Source: a bacterium (GTDB lineage Bacteria; Vulcanimicrobiota; Vulcanimicrobiia; Vulcanimicrobiales; Vulcanimicrobiaceae). Taken from it: a DNA stretch of 64,000 bases. This document shows positions 51,416-59,490 of the stretch, piece after piece. Below the pieces are notes generated by a model. It had not been told where the DNA came from and searched no databases. It worked only from the letters and a program-made list of their open reading frames with translations. Position 1 is the first letter of the stretch. Each line of letters starts with the position of its first letter. The stretch is taken from contig JAJZED010000010.1 of the NCBI GenBank assembly GCA_021805775.1, positions 40,590-104,589 on the forward strand. The letters run 5' to 3'. Made by a program: the position numbers and the translations under genes.

Positions 51416-52913
51416 TCTCGTCGGCGCCGGCCCCGGCGATCCCGGATTGCTCACGTTGCACGGAGCGCGCGCGTTACGCGAGGCCGAGGTTTTACTCTAC
51501 GATGCCCTTGCTTCAGAGGCGGTCGTCGCGCTCGCTTCACCGAGTTGCGAGCGCACCTTTGTCGGGAAGCGCGGCGGCAATCACGCCATGCCGCAAGAAG
51601 AGATCGAAGCGTTGATGATCGAGCGCGCGCGCGAAGGGAAACGCGTCGTGCGGCTCAAGGGGGGCGACCCGCTGGTCTTCGGCCGCGGCGGCGAAGAAGC
51701 GCAACGGCTCCACGCAGCCGGAATCGCATTTGAGATCGTTCCCGGTATCAGCTCGGCGATCGCGGCGCCGGCCTATGCGGGCATCCCGGTAACCCATCGC
51801 GATTGCAACGTCGCGTTCACGGTCGCCACCGGGCACGAAGATCCGCTCAAAGCCGAAAACTCGCTCGATTGGGCGAAGCTCGCCGACCCGCATCGTACGC
51901 TGGTTCTGTTGATGGCGATGGGAAATCTCGACGAAATCGCGCGGCGCTTGCAAGAGAACGGATTGGCGGCGCGGACCCCTGCCGCGGTCATCGAAAATGG
52001 AACGCGCCCGTCGCAGCGCACCGTAACGGCAACCCTGGCGACGATCGCCGAAACGGCGCAGCGCGCCGGACTCGCGGCGCCCGCCATTTTCATCGTCGGC
52101 GAGGTCGTGCGCCTGCGTGAGGAGCTACGCTGGTTCGATCGCTCGCCGCTCTTTGGTAAGCGATTGCTCGTTACGCGCCCGGCCGCACAGGCGGAGGAAT
52201 TTGCCGCTCGCGCGCTCGCGCGCGGCGTCGAACCGATTCTCGCGCCGACGATCGAGATCGGGCCGCCGGAGGATCCGACGGCGGCAAACGACGCCGTCGA
52301 TAACCTCGGTAATTATGCTTGGGTACTCTTCACGTCGCGCAACGGCATCGACGCCTGCTTTCGCCGCTTGCACGCCGTCGGGCGCGATGCCCGCGCCTTC
52401 GGGTCAGCACGAGTTGCAGCGATCGGTGCGAAGAGCGCGCAACGACTCGCGGAGTTCGGCGTACGCGCCGACCTCGTTCCCAACACCGCGATCGCCGAAG
52501 AGCTCGCAGCGGAGCTCCTCCACCGCGCACGCCCGGCTTCGCGCATTTTGCTCTATCGCGCGCAAGAAGGACGCGACGTATTGCCGAGCGTGCTCTCGGC
52601 CGAGGGATTGCAGGTCGACGATGTCGCTGCCTATCGAACGCGTTTCGTGCACGATGCGAACTTCGCCGAGAAGGCGGAACGCGCGGATCTCCTCGCGTTC
52701 ACCAGCGAATCGACGGTGCGCGGCTATATCGAACAATTCCCGAATGCAGAGGCAGCCGTCGCGAGCGCGCGGGGCAAATGCGTCGGCGCGATCGGCCCGA
52801 TTGCCGCCGCGGCCGCACGCACGCTGGGATTCCACGTCGATTTCGTTGCCGACGTCGCAACGACCGATGCGCTCCTCGACGCGTTCGAAGCGCAACTCGA
52901 CGCCCACGGATGA
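51399..52913 (+). CDS. Fusion of uroporphyrinogen-III C-methyltransferase (CobA) and uroporphyrinogen-III synthase (HemD)
   Basis: The 504-residue protein has an N-terminal SAM methyltransferase (about 1-245: VGAGPGDPGLLTLHGARAL, VRLKGGDPLVFGRGGEEA, VPGISSAIAAPAYAGIPVTHRD). A complete two-lobe HemD follows (about 250-500: GKRLLVTRPAAQAEEFAARA to TTDALLDAFEAQL). HemD closes the tetrapyrrole ring and CobA directs it to siroheme or corrinoids, so one polypeptide holds the branch point. With the CysG-type domain fused to HemC, the pair can lead from hydroxymethylbilane to sirohydrochlorin. It overlaps hemA by 17 nt. Confidence 0.95.
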   Translation: MAGFVSLVGAGPGDPGLLTLHGARALREAEVLLYDALASEAVVALASPSCERTFVGKRGGNHAMPQEEIEALMIERAREGKRVVRLKGGDPLVFGRGGEEAQRLHAAGIAFEIVPGISSAIAAPAYAGIPVTHRDCNVAFTVATGHEDPLKAENSLDWAKLADPHRTLVLLMAMGNLDEIARRLQENGLAARTPAAVIENGTRPSQRTVTATLATIAETAQRAGLAAPAIFIVGEVVRLREELRWFDRSPLFGKRLLVTRPAAQAEEFAARALARGVEPILAPTIEIGPPEDPTAANDAVDNLGNYAWVLFTSRNGIDACFRRLHAVGRDARAFGSARVAAIGAKSAQRLAEFGVRADLVPNTAIAEELAAELLHRARPASRILLYRAQEGRDVLPSVLSAEGLQVDDVAAYRTRFVHDANFAEKAERADLLAFTSESTVRGYIEQFPNAEAAVASARGKCVGAIGPIAAAAARTLGFHVDFVADVATTDALLDAFEAQLDAHG

Positions 52914-53653
52914 AGCCCCGCGCGCTGACGCGCGACGGCACGATTGCAGCCGCGTTCGTCGGTGCCGCGACACTGCTTGGCTTTCACGCGCTCGGCGCGT
53001 TGGTGCTCTTCGCATTTTTCGTTCCCTCGATCGTTTTATCGCGGCTTCCGCACCCGCACGCCGAGCGAATCCGCGACGTCGATAAACAGGGGCCGCGCGA
53101 CGCGCGACAGGTCGTTGCAAACGGCGGCGTTGCGGCCGCCGCGGCTTTGCTCGCGTTCTTTCTGCCGGAAGCGCATGCCGTCGCCGCAGCGGCATTCGTC
53201 GGAGCGTTCGCGGCCGCTTCGGCCGACACGTGGGGAACGGAGATCGGCACCCGATACGGCGCTAACGTGCGTTCGATTTTCAATTTTCGCAACGAGACCG
53301 CCGGTCTCTCGGGCGGCGTCACGACGTTGGGAACGCTCGCCGAAGTTGCCGGAGCGTTCGTCGTTGCCGGAACGGCGGCGCTCTTCGCGCTCGTTCCTCT
53401 CGCTGCGGGAGCGATCGGCGGGATCGTCGGAGCGTTCGCCGATTCCTACCTCGGAGCGATCGTGCAGGAGCGCCGCACCTGCGATAGTTGCGCGCGAGAT
53501 TGCGAGACCGATCCGCATCTCTGCGGCATGGCGACGCGACGAATCCGCGGCGTCTCCGGTTTTCGCAACGACGCGGTGAATTTCAGCGCGACGTTCATCG
53601 GCGCGCTAGCGAGCGTCGCCGTCGCCGTGCTCTGCGCGCGCTATTTTCCGTAG
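52910..53653 (+). CDS. DUF92 family membrane protein
   Basis: The 247-residue protein has six or so membrane segments and the DUF92/TMEM19 blocks RDARQVVANGGVAA, SADTWGTEIGTRYG, GLSGGVTTLGTLAE, GAFADSYLGAIVQ and GFRNDAVNFSATFIGA. The plant member VTE6 is a phytyl-phosphate kinase, so a role in isoprenoid phosphate metabolism is possible. Between the last blocks lie four Cys (RRTCDSCARDCETDPHLC), a potential metal site. It overlaps the cobA-hemD stop by ATGA. It is convergent with the glutaredoxin-like gene (13-bp overlap). Confidence 0.88.
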   Translation: MKPRALTRDGTIAAAFVGAATLLGFHALGALVLFAFFVPSIVLSRLPHPHAERIRDVDKQGPRDARQVVANGGVAAAAALLAFFLPEAHAVAAAAFVGAFAAASADTWGTEIGTRYGANVRSIFNFRNETAGLSGGVTTLGTLAEVAGAFVVAGTAALFALVPLAAGAIGGIVGAFADSYLGAIVQERRTCDSCARDCETDPHLCGMATRRIRGVSGFRNDAVNFSATFIGALASVAVAVLCARYFP

Positions 53654-53889
53654 GTTTTGCGTAGGTAGGCGATGATGGCGTCGTCATCGTCGGCGATCTT
53701 CACGGCCCCATCGACCAGCGACGGAATGCCGGTCCGGCCGAAGAGCTCTTTTACGATCGTTCGCTCGCCGTGGTTCCTAGGTACGTTCACGATGCGATAA
53801 TCGAGCAGGAGGTCGGTCATGACCGCCCGCACCCGCGCACAATAGCCGCACCATTCGGCTTGATAGAGAACGATTTCGGTCGCGATCAT
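53641..53889 (-). CDS. Glutaredoxin-like protein
   Basis: The 82-residue protein (ATG at 53889) has a thioredoxin fold with the redox motif WCGYC (near residue 14), the cis-Pro segment GIPSLVDGAVKIADDDD and a final helix. The length matches class I glutaredoxins or the NrdH/Grx-like group. An upstream in-frame ATG at 53937 would add 16 residues without homology. It lies alone, convergent with the DUF92 gene. Confidence 0.85.
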   Translation of the reverse strand: MIATEIVLYQAEWCGYCARVRAVMTDLLLDYRIVNVPRNHGERTIVKELFGRTGIPSLVDGAVKIADDDDAIIAYLRKTYGK

Positions 53890-53985
53890 AGGGAGTGAAT
53901 AGGCAAAACCGCGCGCCGCCCCTGCTACCGAGAGCATTCTCGCTTCCGGCCGTCGAAAGTCGCAGGGCTTCCAGCCGGACTATCG

Positions 53986-54699
53986 ATGATGCTCGAGCGT
54001 AGCGACGACCGACGGCGACGGATGAGCGCGGCCCTGGTCGCCTCGCTCGCGCTCCACCTCGTGCTGCTCGCCCTGATCCCCTCGCTGGTCGCCGTTCGTT
54101 CGCGGCGTCCGAGCGTTGCGACGATCGCCTTCGCCCGGGTCGCGCGCATCGAACTCGCGCAGTCGCGCCGCACGCCGCAGCCGACTCGCACTCCGGAGCC
54201 TCCGGCACCACCGGCTCCGCGGCAGCCTCACCAGGCTAAACCACATCCGCTTCCCGTCGCCCTCGCTCCGACATCGCAGAGGCCGGAGCGGCAGCGTTCG
54301 CAGGTTTCAAGCGCGCCGGTCGCGTTTGCCGCCGCCCCCGCCTCGCCGAGCCCCGCGCCGAGCGCGACGCCCGGCCCGGCGACAACCGCGAGCCCGGCTC
54401 CGGTGCGGCTTGCGAGCACCGAACGACTCGACCGCGGCGGCTACATGCCCTTTGGCGCGCGACAGCCTCAGCCCGTCCTCGACGAGCGGACCGCACGACG
54501 ACTGCGCGCGCTCGATCTCCATGCAACGATGAGGGTGCGCGTCGACGGCAACGGCCGCATCCTCGCGCTCTCGTTCACCCCGCCGATCGATGCCGGGAGC
54601 CGCGAACGAATCCTCGCGCTCCTAGCCAACGCCTCCTGGGATCCCGCCGTATGCGGCGGCGGAATCGCCTGCACCGGCGAAACGACGATACGCCTCTAG
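53986..54699 (+). CDS. TonB-like energy transducer
   Basis: The 237-residue protein has one N-terminal membrane helix (about 13-36), a Pro/Ala/Ser-rich periplasmic spacer (about 50-145) and a C-terminal domain. In that domain LHATMRVRVDGNGRILALSF, ERILALLANASWDPAVCGG and TGETTIRL follow the TonB fold. It would transmit proton-motive force to the TonB-dependent receptors at 11438 and 17125. No exbB or exbD gene is beside it. The two Cys in the C-terminal domain (AVCGGGIAC) are unusual for TonB. The start could be 53986, 53989 or 54022. Confidence 0.78.
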   Translation: MMLERSDDRRRRMSAALVASLALHLVLLALIPSLVAVRSRRPSVATIAFARVARIELAQSRRTPQPTRTPEPPAPPAPRQPHQAKPHPLPVALAPTSQRPERQRSQVSSAPVAFAAAPASPSPAPSATPGPATTASPAPVRLASTERLDRGGYMPFGARQPQPVLDERTARRLRALDLHATMRVRVDGNGRILALSFTPPIDAGSRERILALLANASWDPAVCGGGIACTGETTIRL

Positions 54700-54715
54700 G
54701 CGGAGCATCTGCCGC

Positions 54716-54968
54716 TCCCTCACACCGAGCACGCAGCGCGTATCGAGGGGCAGCGCCGCAGCGCCTCGGGCTTGTCACATCGAGTAGGCTGCGCAGCAGC
54801 CGTATCGAGATGCAGCGCCGCAGCGCGTATGCATGTCACCCCGAGTAGCGCCGCAGCGCCTCGGGCTTGTCACATCGAGTAGGCTGCGCAGCAGCCGTAT
54901 CGAGATGCAGCGCCGCAGCGCGTATGCATGTCACCCCGAGTAGCGCCGCAGCGCGTATCGAGGGGCGA
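54716..54968. repeat. Palindromic repeat array (array 7)
   Basis: A block of about 95 bp containing both orientations of the unit (core GGCTGCGCAGCAGCC) is present twice, almost unchanged. Partial units with an AGCGCCGCAGCGC core lie between. No gene is visible. Confidence 0.85.
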
Positions 54969-54974
54969 CAAAAA

Positions 54975-55104
54975 GAATGCGCGAACGGAGCCTGCGTGCA
55001 CCCGACGAGCGCTTGAGCGAGCGGCGAGGACCCTAACATTGCTTGTCCGAGCCGCGAGCGTCTAGCGAGGAGCGGTGCAGCGCAGGCGAACGTAAGCGAA
55101 CGCG
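54975..55104. repeat. Long direct repeat, copy 1 (non-palindromic family)
   Basis: This roughly 128-bp segment (from GAATGCGCGAACGGAGCC to GCAGGCGAACGTAAGCGAACGC) recurs at 55296-55423 with few differences. It contains several GAGCG-rich inverted pieces but not the TCGATACG unit. It sits between blocks of that unit, so both families were copied together. Confidence 0.8.
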
Positions 55105-55108
55105 CACG

Positions 55109-55286
55109 CCCCGATACGGTTGCTGCGCAACCTACTCGGCGTGACATTCGCGGCGCCTCGATACGGTTGCTGCGCAACCTACTCGGCGTGACATTTGCGG
55201 CGCCTCGATACGGTTGCTGCGCAACCTACTCGGCGTGACATTTGCGGCGCCTCGATACGGTTGCTGCGCAACCTACTCGGCGTGAC
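55109..55286. repeat. Palindromic repeat array (array 8), four tandem units
   Basis: Four tandem copies of a 47-bp period carry the core GGTTGCTGCGCAACC, differing from the cores of the neighbouring blocks. Units end CTACTCGGCGTGACA and are joined by TTTGCGGCGCC. Confidence 0.9.
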
Positions 55287-55295
55287 AGCGCAATC

Positions 55296-55423
55296 GAATG
55301 CGCGAGCGGAGCCTGCGTGCACCCGACGAGCGCTTAAGCGAGCGGCGAGGACCCTGACATTGCTTGTCCGAGCCGCGAGCGTCTAGCGAGGAGCGTTGCA
55401 GCGCAGGCGAACGTCAGCGAACG
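55296..55423. repeat. Long direct repeat, copy 2
   Basis: A second copy of the segment at 54975-55104 with a handful of substitutions (for example GCTTAAGCG for GCTTGAGCG, and GAGCGTTGCAG for GAGCGGTGCAG). The distance between copies is about 320 bp. Confidence 0.8.
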
Positions 55424-55429
55424 CGGTGC

Positions 55430-55672
55430 CTCGATACGCCGCCTGCGGCGGCTACTCGGCATGACAATTGCGCGGTGCCTCGATACGCCGCCTGCGGCGG
55501 CTACTCGGCATGACAATTGCGCGGTGCCTCGATACGCCGCCTGCGGCGGCTACTCGGCATGACAATTGCGCGGTGCCTCGATACGCCGCCTGCGGCGGCT
55601 ACTCGGCATGACAATTGCGCGGTGCCTCGATACGAGCGCTAACGCGCTCTACTCGGCATGACAACGCGCGCT
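55430..55672. repeat. Palindromic repeat array (array 9), five tandem units
   Basis: Five tandem copies with a 47-48-bp period follow. Four have the core GCCGCCTGCGGCGGC and the fifth has GAGCGCTAACGCGCTC, with CTACTCGGCATGACA ends joined by ATTGCGCGGTGCC. The array stops just before the arginase stop codon. The whole 54.7-55.68 kb interval contains no supported gene. Confidence 0.9.
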
Positions 55673-55680
55673 ACTCGGAG

Positions 55681-56568
55681 TTACAGAATCGACTGCCCGA
55701 GCGCCGAGCAGATGAGCCCGACGGCGAGCGCTGCGGTTTGATTGCGATGATCGAGAATCGGATTGATCTCGACCATCTCCAGCGAACCGACTTTACCGCT
55801 CGCGGCTAACATCTCCATCACGAGATGCGCTTCGCGAAAACTCAGACCGCCTTTTACCGTCGTGCCGGTGCCCGGCGCTTCGCTCGGGTCGATGCCGTCC
55901 ATGTCGAACGAGATGTGAATCGGCCCGGCAGAACCGGTAATCGCAATCGCCTCTTCCATAACGCGCGAAATTCCAAGCCGATCGACATCGGTCATCGTGA
56001 AGGCGCGCACCCCCGATTCGCGGAGATTTTTTTTCTCCACTGCATCGACATCGCGTAAGCCGATCTGCACCGTCCGCGCGCGGTCTGCATAACCGCGTTC
56101 GAGCGCAAACCAGAGCGGCATACCGTGCACGTTTCCGCTCGGCGAACTCGCGGGGCTATTGATATCGCTGTGCGCGTCGATCCACACGATGCCCGGCGCC
56201 GCGCCGCGCGCTCGCGTCAAACCGGCAAGGGTGCCCATCGCGATCGAATGATCGCCGCCGAGCACGATCGGAAAGCTTTTCTCGGCGAGAATGCGCTCGA
56301 CGATATCGGCGAGCTCGGAGCAGACATTATCGATCGTATCGAGATACTTCGCATGGGTGTCGGTGACGGTCAGCGATTCGCGTATCGGTACGTGTAGGTT
56401 GCCCCGATCTTCAATGTGGGCGACGCCGATGGCACGCAATTTTTCGTGCAGCCGTGCGTAGCGCACGGCCGAGGGACCCATATCGACCCCGCGACGGCTC
56501 GCGCCCAAATCCATCGGAACGCCGACGATATCGACGCGCTCGCGCATCGCTAGCTCCACGGCGATCAT
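55681..56568 (-). CDS. rocF: Arginase
   Basis: This 295-residue binuclear-manganese hydrolase splits arginine to ornithine and urea. Metal motifs are [19 protein letters not shown] and [17 protein letters not shown], with [25 protein letters not shown] at the N-terminus. The C-terminal [16 protein letters not shown] is typical of arginase rather than agmatinase. GGGAGGT lies just before the ATG at 56568, which overlaps the DUF5069 stop by ATGA. The stop codon abuts a repeat array. Confidence 0.95.
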   Translation of the reverse strand: MIAVELAMRERVDIVGVPMDLGASRRGVDMGPSAVRYARLHEKLRAIGVAHIEDRGNLHVPIRESLTVTDTHAKYLDTIDNVCSELADIVERILAEKSFPIVLGGDHSIAMGTLAGLTRARGAAPGIVWIDAHSDINSPASSPSGNVHGMPLWFALERGYADRARTVQIGLRDVDAVEKKNLRESGVRAFTMTDVDRLGISRVMEEAIAITGSAGPIHISFDMDGIDPSEAPGTGTTVKGGLSFREAHLVMEMLAASGKVGSLEMVEINPILDHRNQTAALAVGLICSALGQSIL

Positions 56569-57023
56569 AGTACCTCCCGCGCAGCGTTCTTCCGCACCGC
56601 GCGCACCGTGCGGGCGACCATCGTATAGAGCGCTTGAATCGGCTTGCGCACCGGCGCGAGCGGTCCGTCGATATAGCCGTCGTCAAAATCGAGCATCCAG
56701 GTCGCCGCCCGTAACGTCGGCGGCACCGGGCGGCTCGTCCAGCGCCGCGCGCGCGCGACGCCTTCGGGGAAGCGCTCTTCGAGTGCGGCGAGGACGGCGG
56801 CATCGTCGGGCGCCGCTTTCACGATCCGCGTGAATGTCGGGTAATCGGTACCCAAGATGCGCAAAAGCATTTCGTCGCCGGGGCTCTGGCCGTAGAGATA
56901 GCTGCCGAGCCGCCCGCCGAGCGCGGCACGCGCCTTGTCGATGATGCGAGGAAGCCAGCGGATGCCGCCGAGCTCATCGCTCCATCGACGCGGGGGCGCG
57001 AGCGTCAAATCGATCGTTTCCAT
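56565..57023 (-). CDS. DUF5069 family protein
   Basis: The 152-residue protein starts at the ATG at 57023 and carries the DUF5069 block ELGGIRWLPRIIDKARAALGGRLGSYLYG, followed by GDEMLLRILGTDYPTFTRIV. The family function is unknown. It has no membrane segment. It is coupled to arginase by ATGA, so a link to arginine or nitrogen use is possible but unproven. It is divergent from the BMP lipoprotein gene; the two starts are about 60 bp apart. Confidence 0.85.
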   Translation of the reverse strand: METIDLTLAPPRRWSDELGGIRWLPRIIDKARAALGGRLGSYLYGQSPGDEMLLRILGTDYPTFTRIVKAAPDDAAVLAALEERFPEGVARARRWTSRPVPPTLRAATWMLDFDDGYIDGPLAPVRKPIQALYTMVARTVRAVRKNAAREVL

Positions 57024-57082
57024 ATCGCTTCCCCGCTTCTCGACGCAGGCGCGCGCCTCCGTCCGTCGTAGCAGGGCTACGA

Positions 57083-58099
57083 ATGAGAATCCTCGCTCGC
57101 GCGATCTCGGCCTGCGCCCTGGCGGCACTCGTCATCTCGTGCGCACCGAGCACGGAGAGCGGGCGCGGCCTCTCGCTGGGCATGGTGACCGATATCGGTG
57201 GCCTCGGTGATAAATCGTTTAACGACTCGGCCTATCGCGGGTTACTCCAAGCGCACCGGCGACTCGGAGCGCACATCTCGGTCTTACAGTCGCGCTCGGC
57301 GGCCGACTATCAACCTAATCTCGAGGCGTTGGCAAACGAACGTTTTTCGGTGATCTACGCCATCGGCTTTTTGATGAGCAAAGATCTCGACCAGATCGCA
57401 CAGGATCATCCGCACACCCATTTTGCAATCGTCGATGCCGTCGTCAACGAACCCAACGTCGTGTCGATCACTTTTCGCGAACAAGACGGCTCCTTTCTCG
57501 CCGGAGCCCTTGCGGCGATGATGAGCGAGAGCAAGCACATCGCATTTCTGGGCGGACAGGATATTCCGCTATTGCATAAGTTCGAGGCCGGATATATCGC
57601 CGGCGCGCGCGAGATCGACCCACGCATTAAAGTCGACGCAAAGTACATCGGTAGCTTCGACGATGTCGCCGCCGGCAAGGAGCTCGCCGATGTCGAGCTC
57701 AACGACGGCGCCGATATTATCTATGCCGCCGCGGGAAAAGCGGGGATGGGCGCCATCGAAGCGGTCGAGACGCGGCACGGCGCCTACGCCATCGGCGTCG
57801 ATTCCAACCAAGACGGCCTCGCACCGGGAAAAGTTCTCACCTCAATGGTTAAACGCGTGAACGTTGCGGTCTTCGACGTTGCGAAGGCGTACCAAGATGG
57901 GAAGCCGATGCACGGTCACGTCGTCTTCGGTTTACGAGAAGGGGGCGTTTCGTTGACGAATTTTCAATACACGCGCGCGAAGATCGGCCCCGAGCGGCTC
58001 GCACGGCTCGCGCGTATTCGCGCCGCGATCGTCGACGGGCGCATCGTGCCGCCCGCGACGTTGCGCGCGCTTGCGAAGTTTCAACCGGTGACGCTCTGA
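57083..58099 (+). CDS. BMP family substrate-binding lipoprotein of a nucleoside ABC importer
   Basis: This 338-residue lipoprotein (lipobox LVISC, Cys near residue 20) belongs to the basic membrane protein/Med family. The nucleoside-site regions are visible: VTDIGGLGDKSFNDSAYRGL, AIGFLMSKDL, REQDGSFLAGALAAMM, FLGGQDIPLLHKFEAGYIAGA and GVDSNQDGLAPGKVLTSM. It captures purine or other nucleosides outside the inner membrane. The ATPase and two permeases follow directly, all overlapping, so a complete importer is encoded. Confidence 0.94.
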   Translation: MRILARAISACALAALVISCAPSTESGRGLSLGMVTDIGGLGDKSFNDSAYRGLLQAHRRLGAHISVLQSRSAADYQPNLEALANERFSVIYAIGFLMSKDLDQIAQDHPHTHFAIVDAVVNEPNVVSITFREQDGSFLAGALAAMMSESKHIAFLGGQDIPLLHKFEAGYIAGAREIDPRIKVDAKYIGSFDDVAAGKELADVELNDGADIIYAAAGKAGMGAIEAVETRHGAYAIGVDSNQDGLAPGKVLTSMVKRVNVAVFDVAKAYQDGKPMHGHVVFGLREGGVSLTNFQYTRAKIGPERLARLARIRAAIVDGRIVPPATLRALAKFQPVTL

Positions 58100-59490
58100 G
58101 CGGATCGTTACGCCTCCAGGGAATCTCGAAGCGATACGGGCAGCTTCAGGTGCTCGACGATGTCGATCTCACCTGCGAGGCCGGTGAGATTCACGCATTG
58201 GTCGGTGAGAACGGTGCGGGAAAATCGACGCTCGCCGGAATCGCCGCGGGAGAATTGAGCGCCGATGCAGGCGAGGTGCTGCGCGACGGGCGGATCGGGC
58301 TGGTCCACCAGCACTTTGCGCTCATCGAGCGGCTCTGCGTCTGGGAGAACGTCGTCCTCGGGCACGAACCGCGACGCCTCGCAACGATCGATCGCGAGAC
58401 GGCACGCACGTTCGTCCGTCAACTCGGCGAACGGTATGGGCTCGACGTCGATCCCGACGCCCTCGTCGAAGATCTTCCCGTCGGCATCCGGCAGCGCGTC
58501 GAGTTACTGCGCGAACTCGCGCGCAATCCGAGTATTTTAATCCTCGACGAGCCGACCGCGGCACTCTCGCCGGGCGAAGTCGAGCGTTTGTTCTCGACGA
58601 TCGCGCGCTTGACGGAGAACGGCGTCGGCGTCTTGGTGATCACGCACAAACTCGACGAAGTCTTCGCCCATGCCGGGCGCGTGACCGTACTGCGTCGCGG
58701 GATCGTGGTCGAACGGCGCCCCATCGCCGAGATTACGCGCGAGCAGGTTGCGCGCGCGATGATCGGCGGCGATATTCCGTCGATCCCGCCGCACGAGCGA
58801 ACGAACGGTGCGGTGGTGGTTCGCGTGCGCGAGCTCGCGGTTCCCGGAGCGATTGAAAACCTCTCGTTGCACATTGCCGCCGGCGAAATTCTCGGCGTCG
58901 CCGGCGTCGAAGGGAATGGGCAGAGCGCGCTTGCCGATGCACTCGCCGGTTTGACGCCGTTTCGCGGCAGCGTCGAACGCCCCACTGCGATCGGCATCAT
59001 TCCGCAAGATCGGCTCGTCGAAGCGGTGATTCCCGGCTGGTCGCTCGTCGAGAACGCGATGTTGGGGCGCGAACGCGCCGCCGCGAAGGGCTCTTGGCGC
59101 ATCGATCGCGCCGCAGCGCGCGCGCAATGCACTGCGATCGTCGAACGCTTCGACGTTCGCACCACGAGCATCGACGCACCGTTGGCGACGCTCTCGGGCG
59201 GGAACCAGCAGAAACTCGTCGTGGGGCGCGCGCTTATCGATAACCCGGCATTCGTCATCGCCTACAACCCGACGCGCGGCATCGATATCGGAGCGACCGC
59301 CACCGTACATACCGAATTGCTCGCCGCGCGGAATCGCGGCGCCGCCATTTTACTAATTTCGTTCGAACTCGACGAACTTTTTGCGCTCTCGGATCGAATC
59401 GTCGTTATCGCGCGCGGCGCGCTGCGAGGCGAATTCACGGAACGGCGCTTCGACCGCGACGCGATCGGTCGTCTCATGGTGAACGCATGA
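58096..59490 (+). CDS. ABC transporter ATPase, duplicated (nucleoside importer, NupO/RbsA type)
   Basis: The protein has two ATP-binding cassettes. The first shows GENGAGKSTLAG (Walker A), a degenerate signature LPVGIRQRVELLRELAR and LILDEPTAAL (Walker B). The second has Walker A altered to GVEGNGQSALAD, plus LSGGNQQKLVVGRAL. Conserved N-terminal residues (LRLQGISKRYGQLQVL) lie upstream of the first GTG (58150), but no ATG, GTG or TTG exists there in frame. I therefore propose a CTG start at 58096 that overlaps the BMP stop as CTGA. The product is 464 residues. It energises the permeases at 59487 and 60500. Confidence 0.92.
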   Translation: MSGSLRLQGISKRYGQLQVLDDVDLTCEAGEIHALVGENGAGKSTLAGIAAGELSADAGEVLRDGRIGLVHQHFALIERLCVWENVVLGHEPRRLATIDRETARTFVRQLGERYGLDVDPDALVEDLPVGIRQRVELLRELARNPSILILDEPTAALSPGEVERLFSTIARLTENGVGVLVITHKLDEVFAHAGRVTVLRRGIVVERRPIAEITREQVARAMIGGDIPSIPPHERTNGAVVVRVRELAVPGAIENLSLHIAAGEILGVAGVEGNGQSALADALAGLTPFRGSVERPTAIGIIPQDRLVEAVIPGWSLVENAMLGRERAAAKGSWRIDRAAARAQCTAIVERFDVRTTSIDAPLATLSGGNQQKLVVGRALIDNPAFVIAYNPTRGIDIGATATVHTELLAARNRGAAILLISFELDELFALSDRIVVIARGALRGEFTERRFDRDAIGRLMVNA

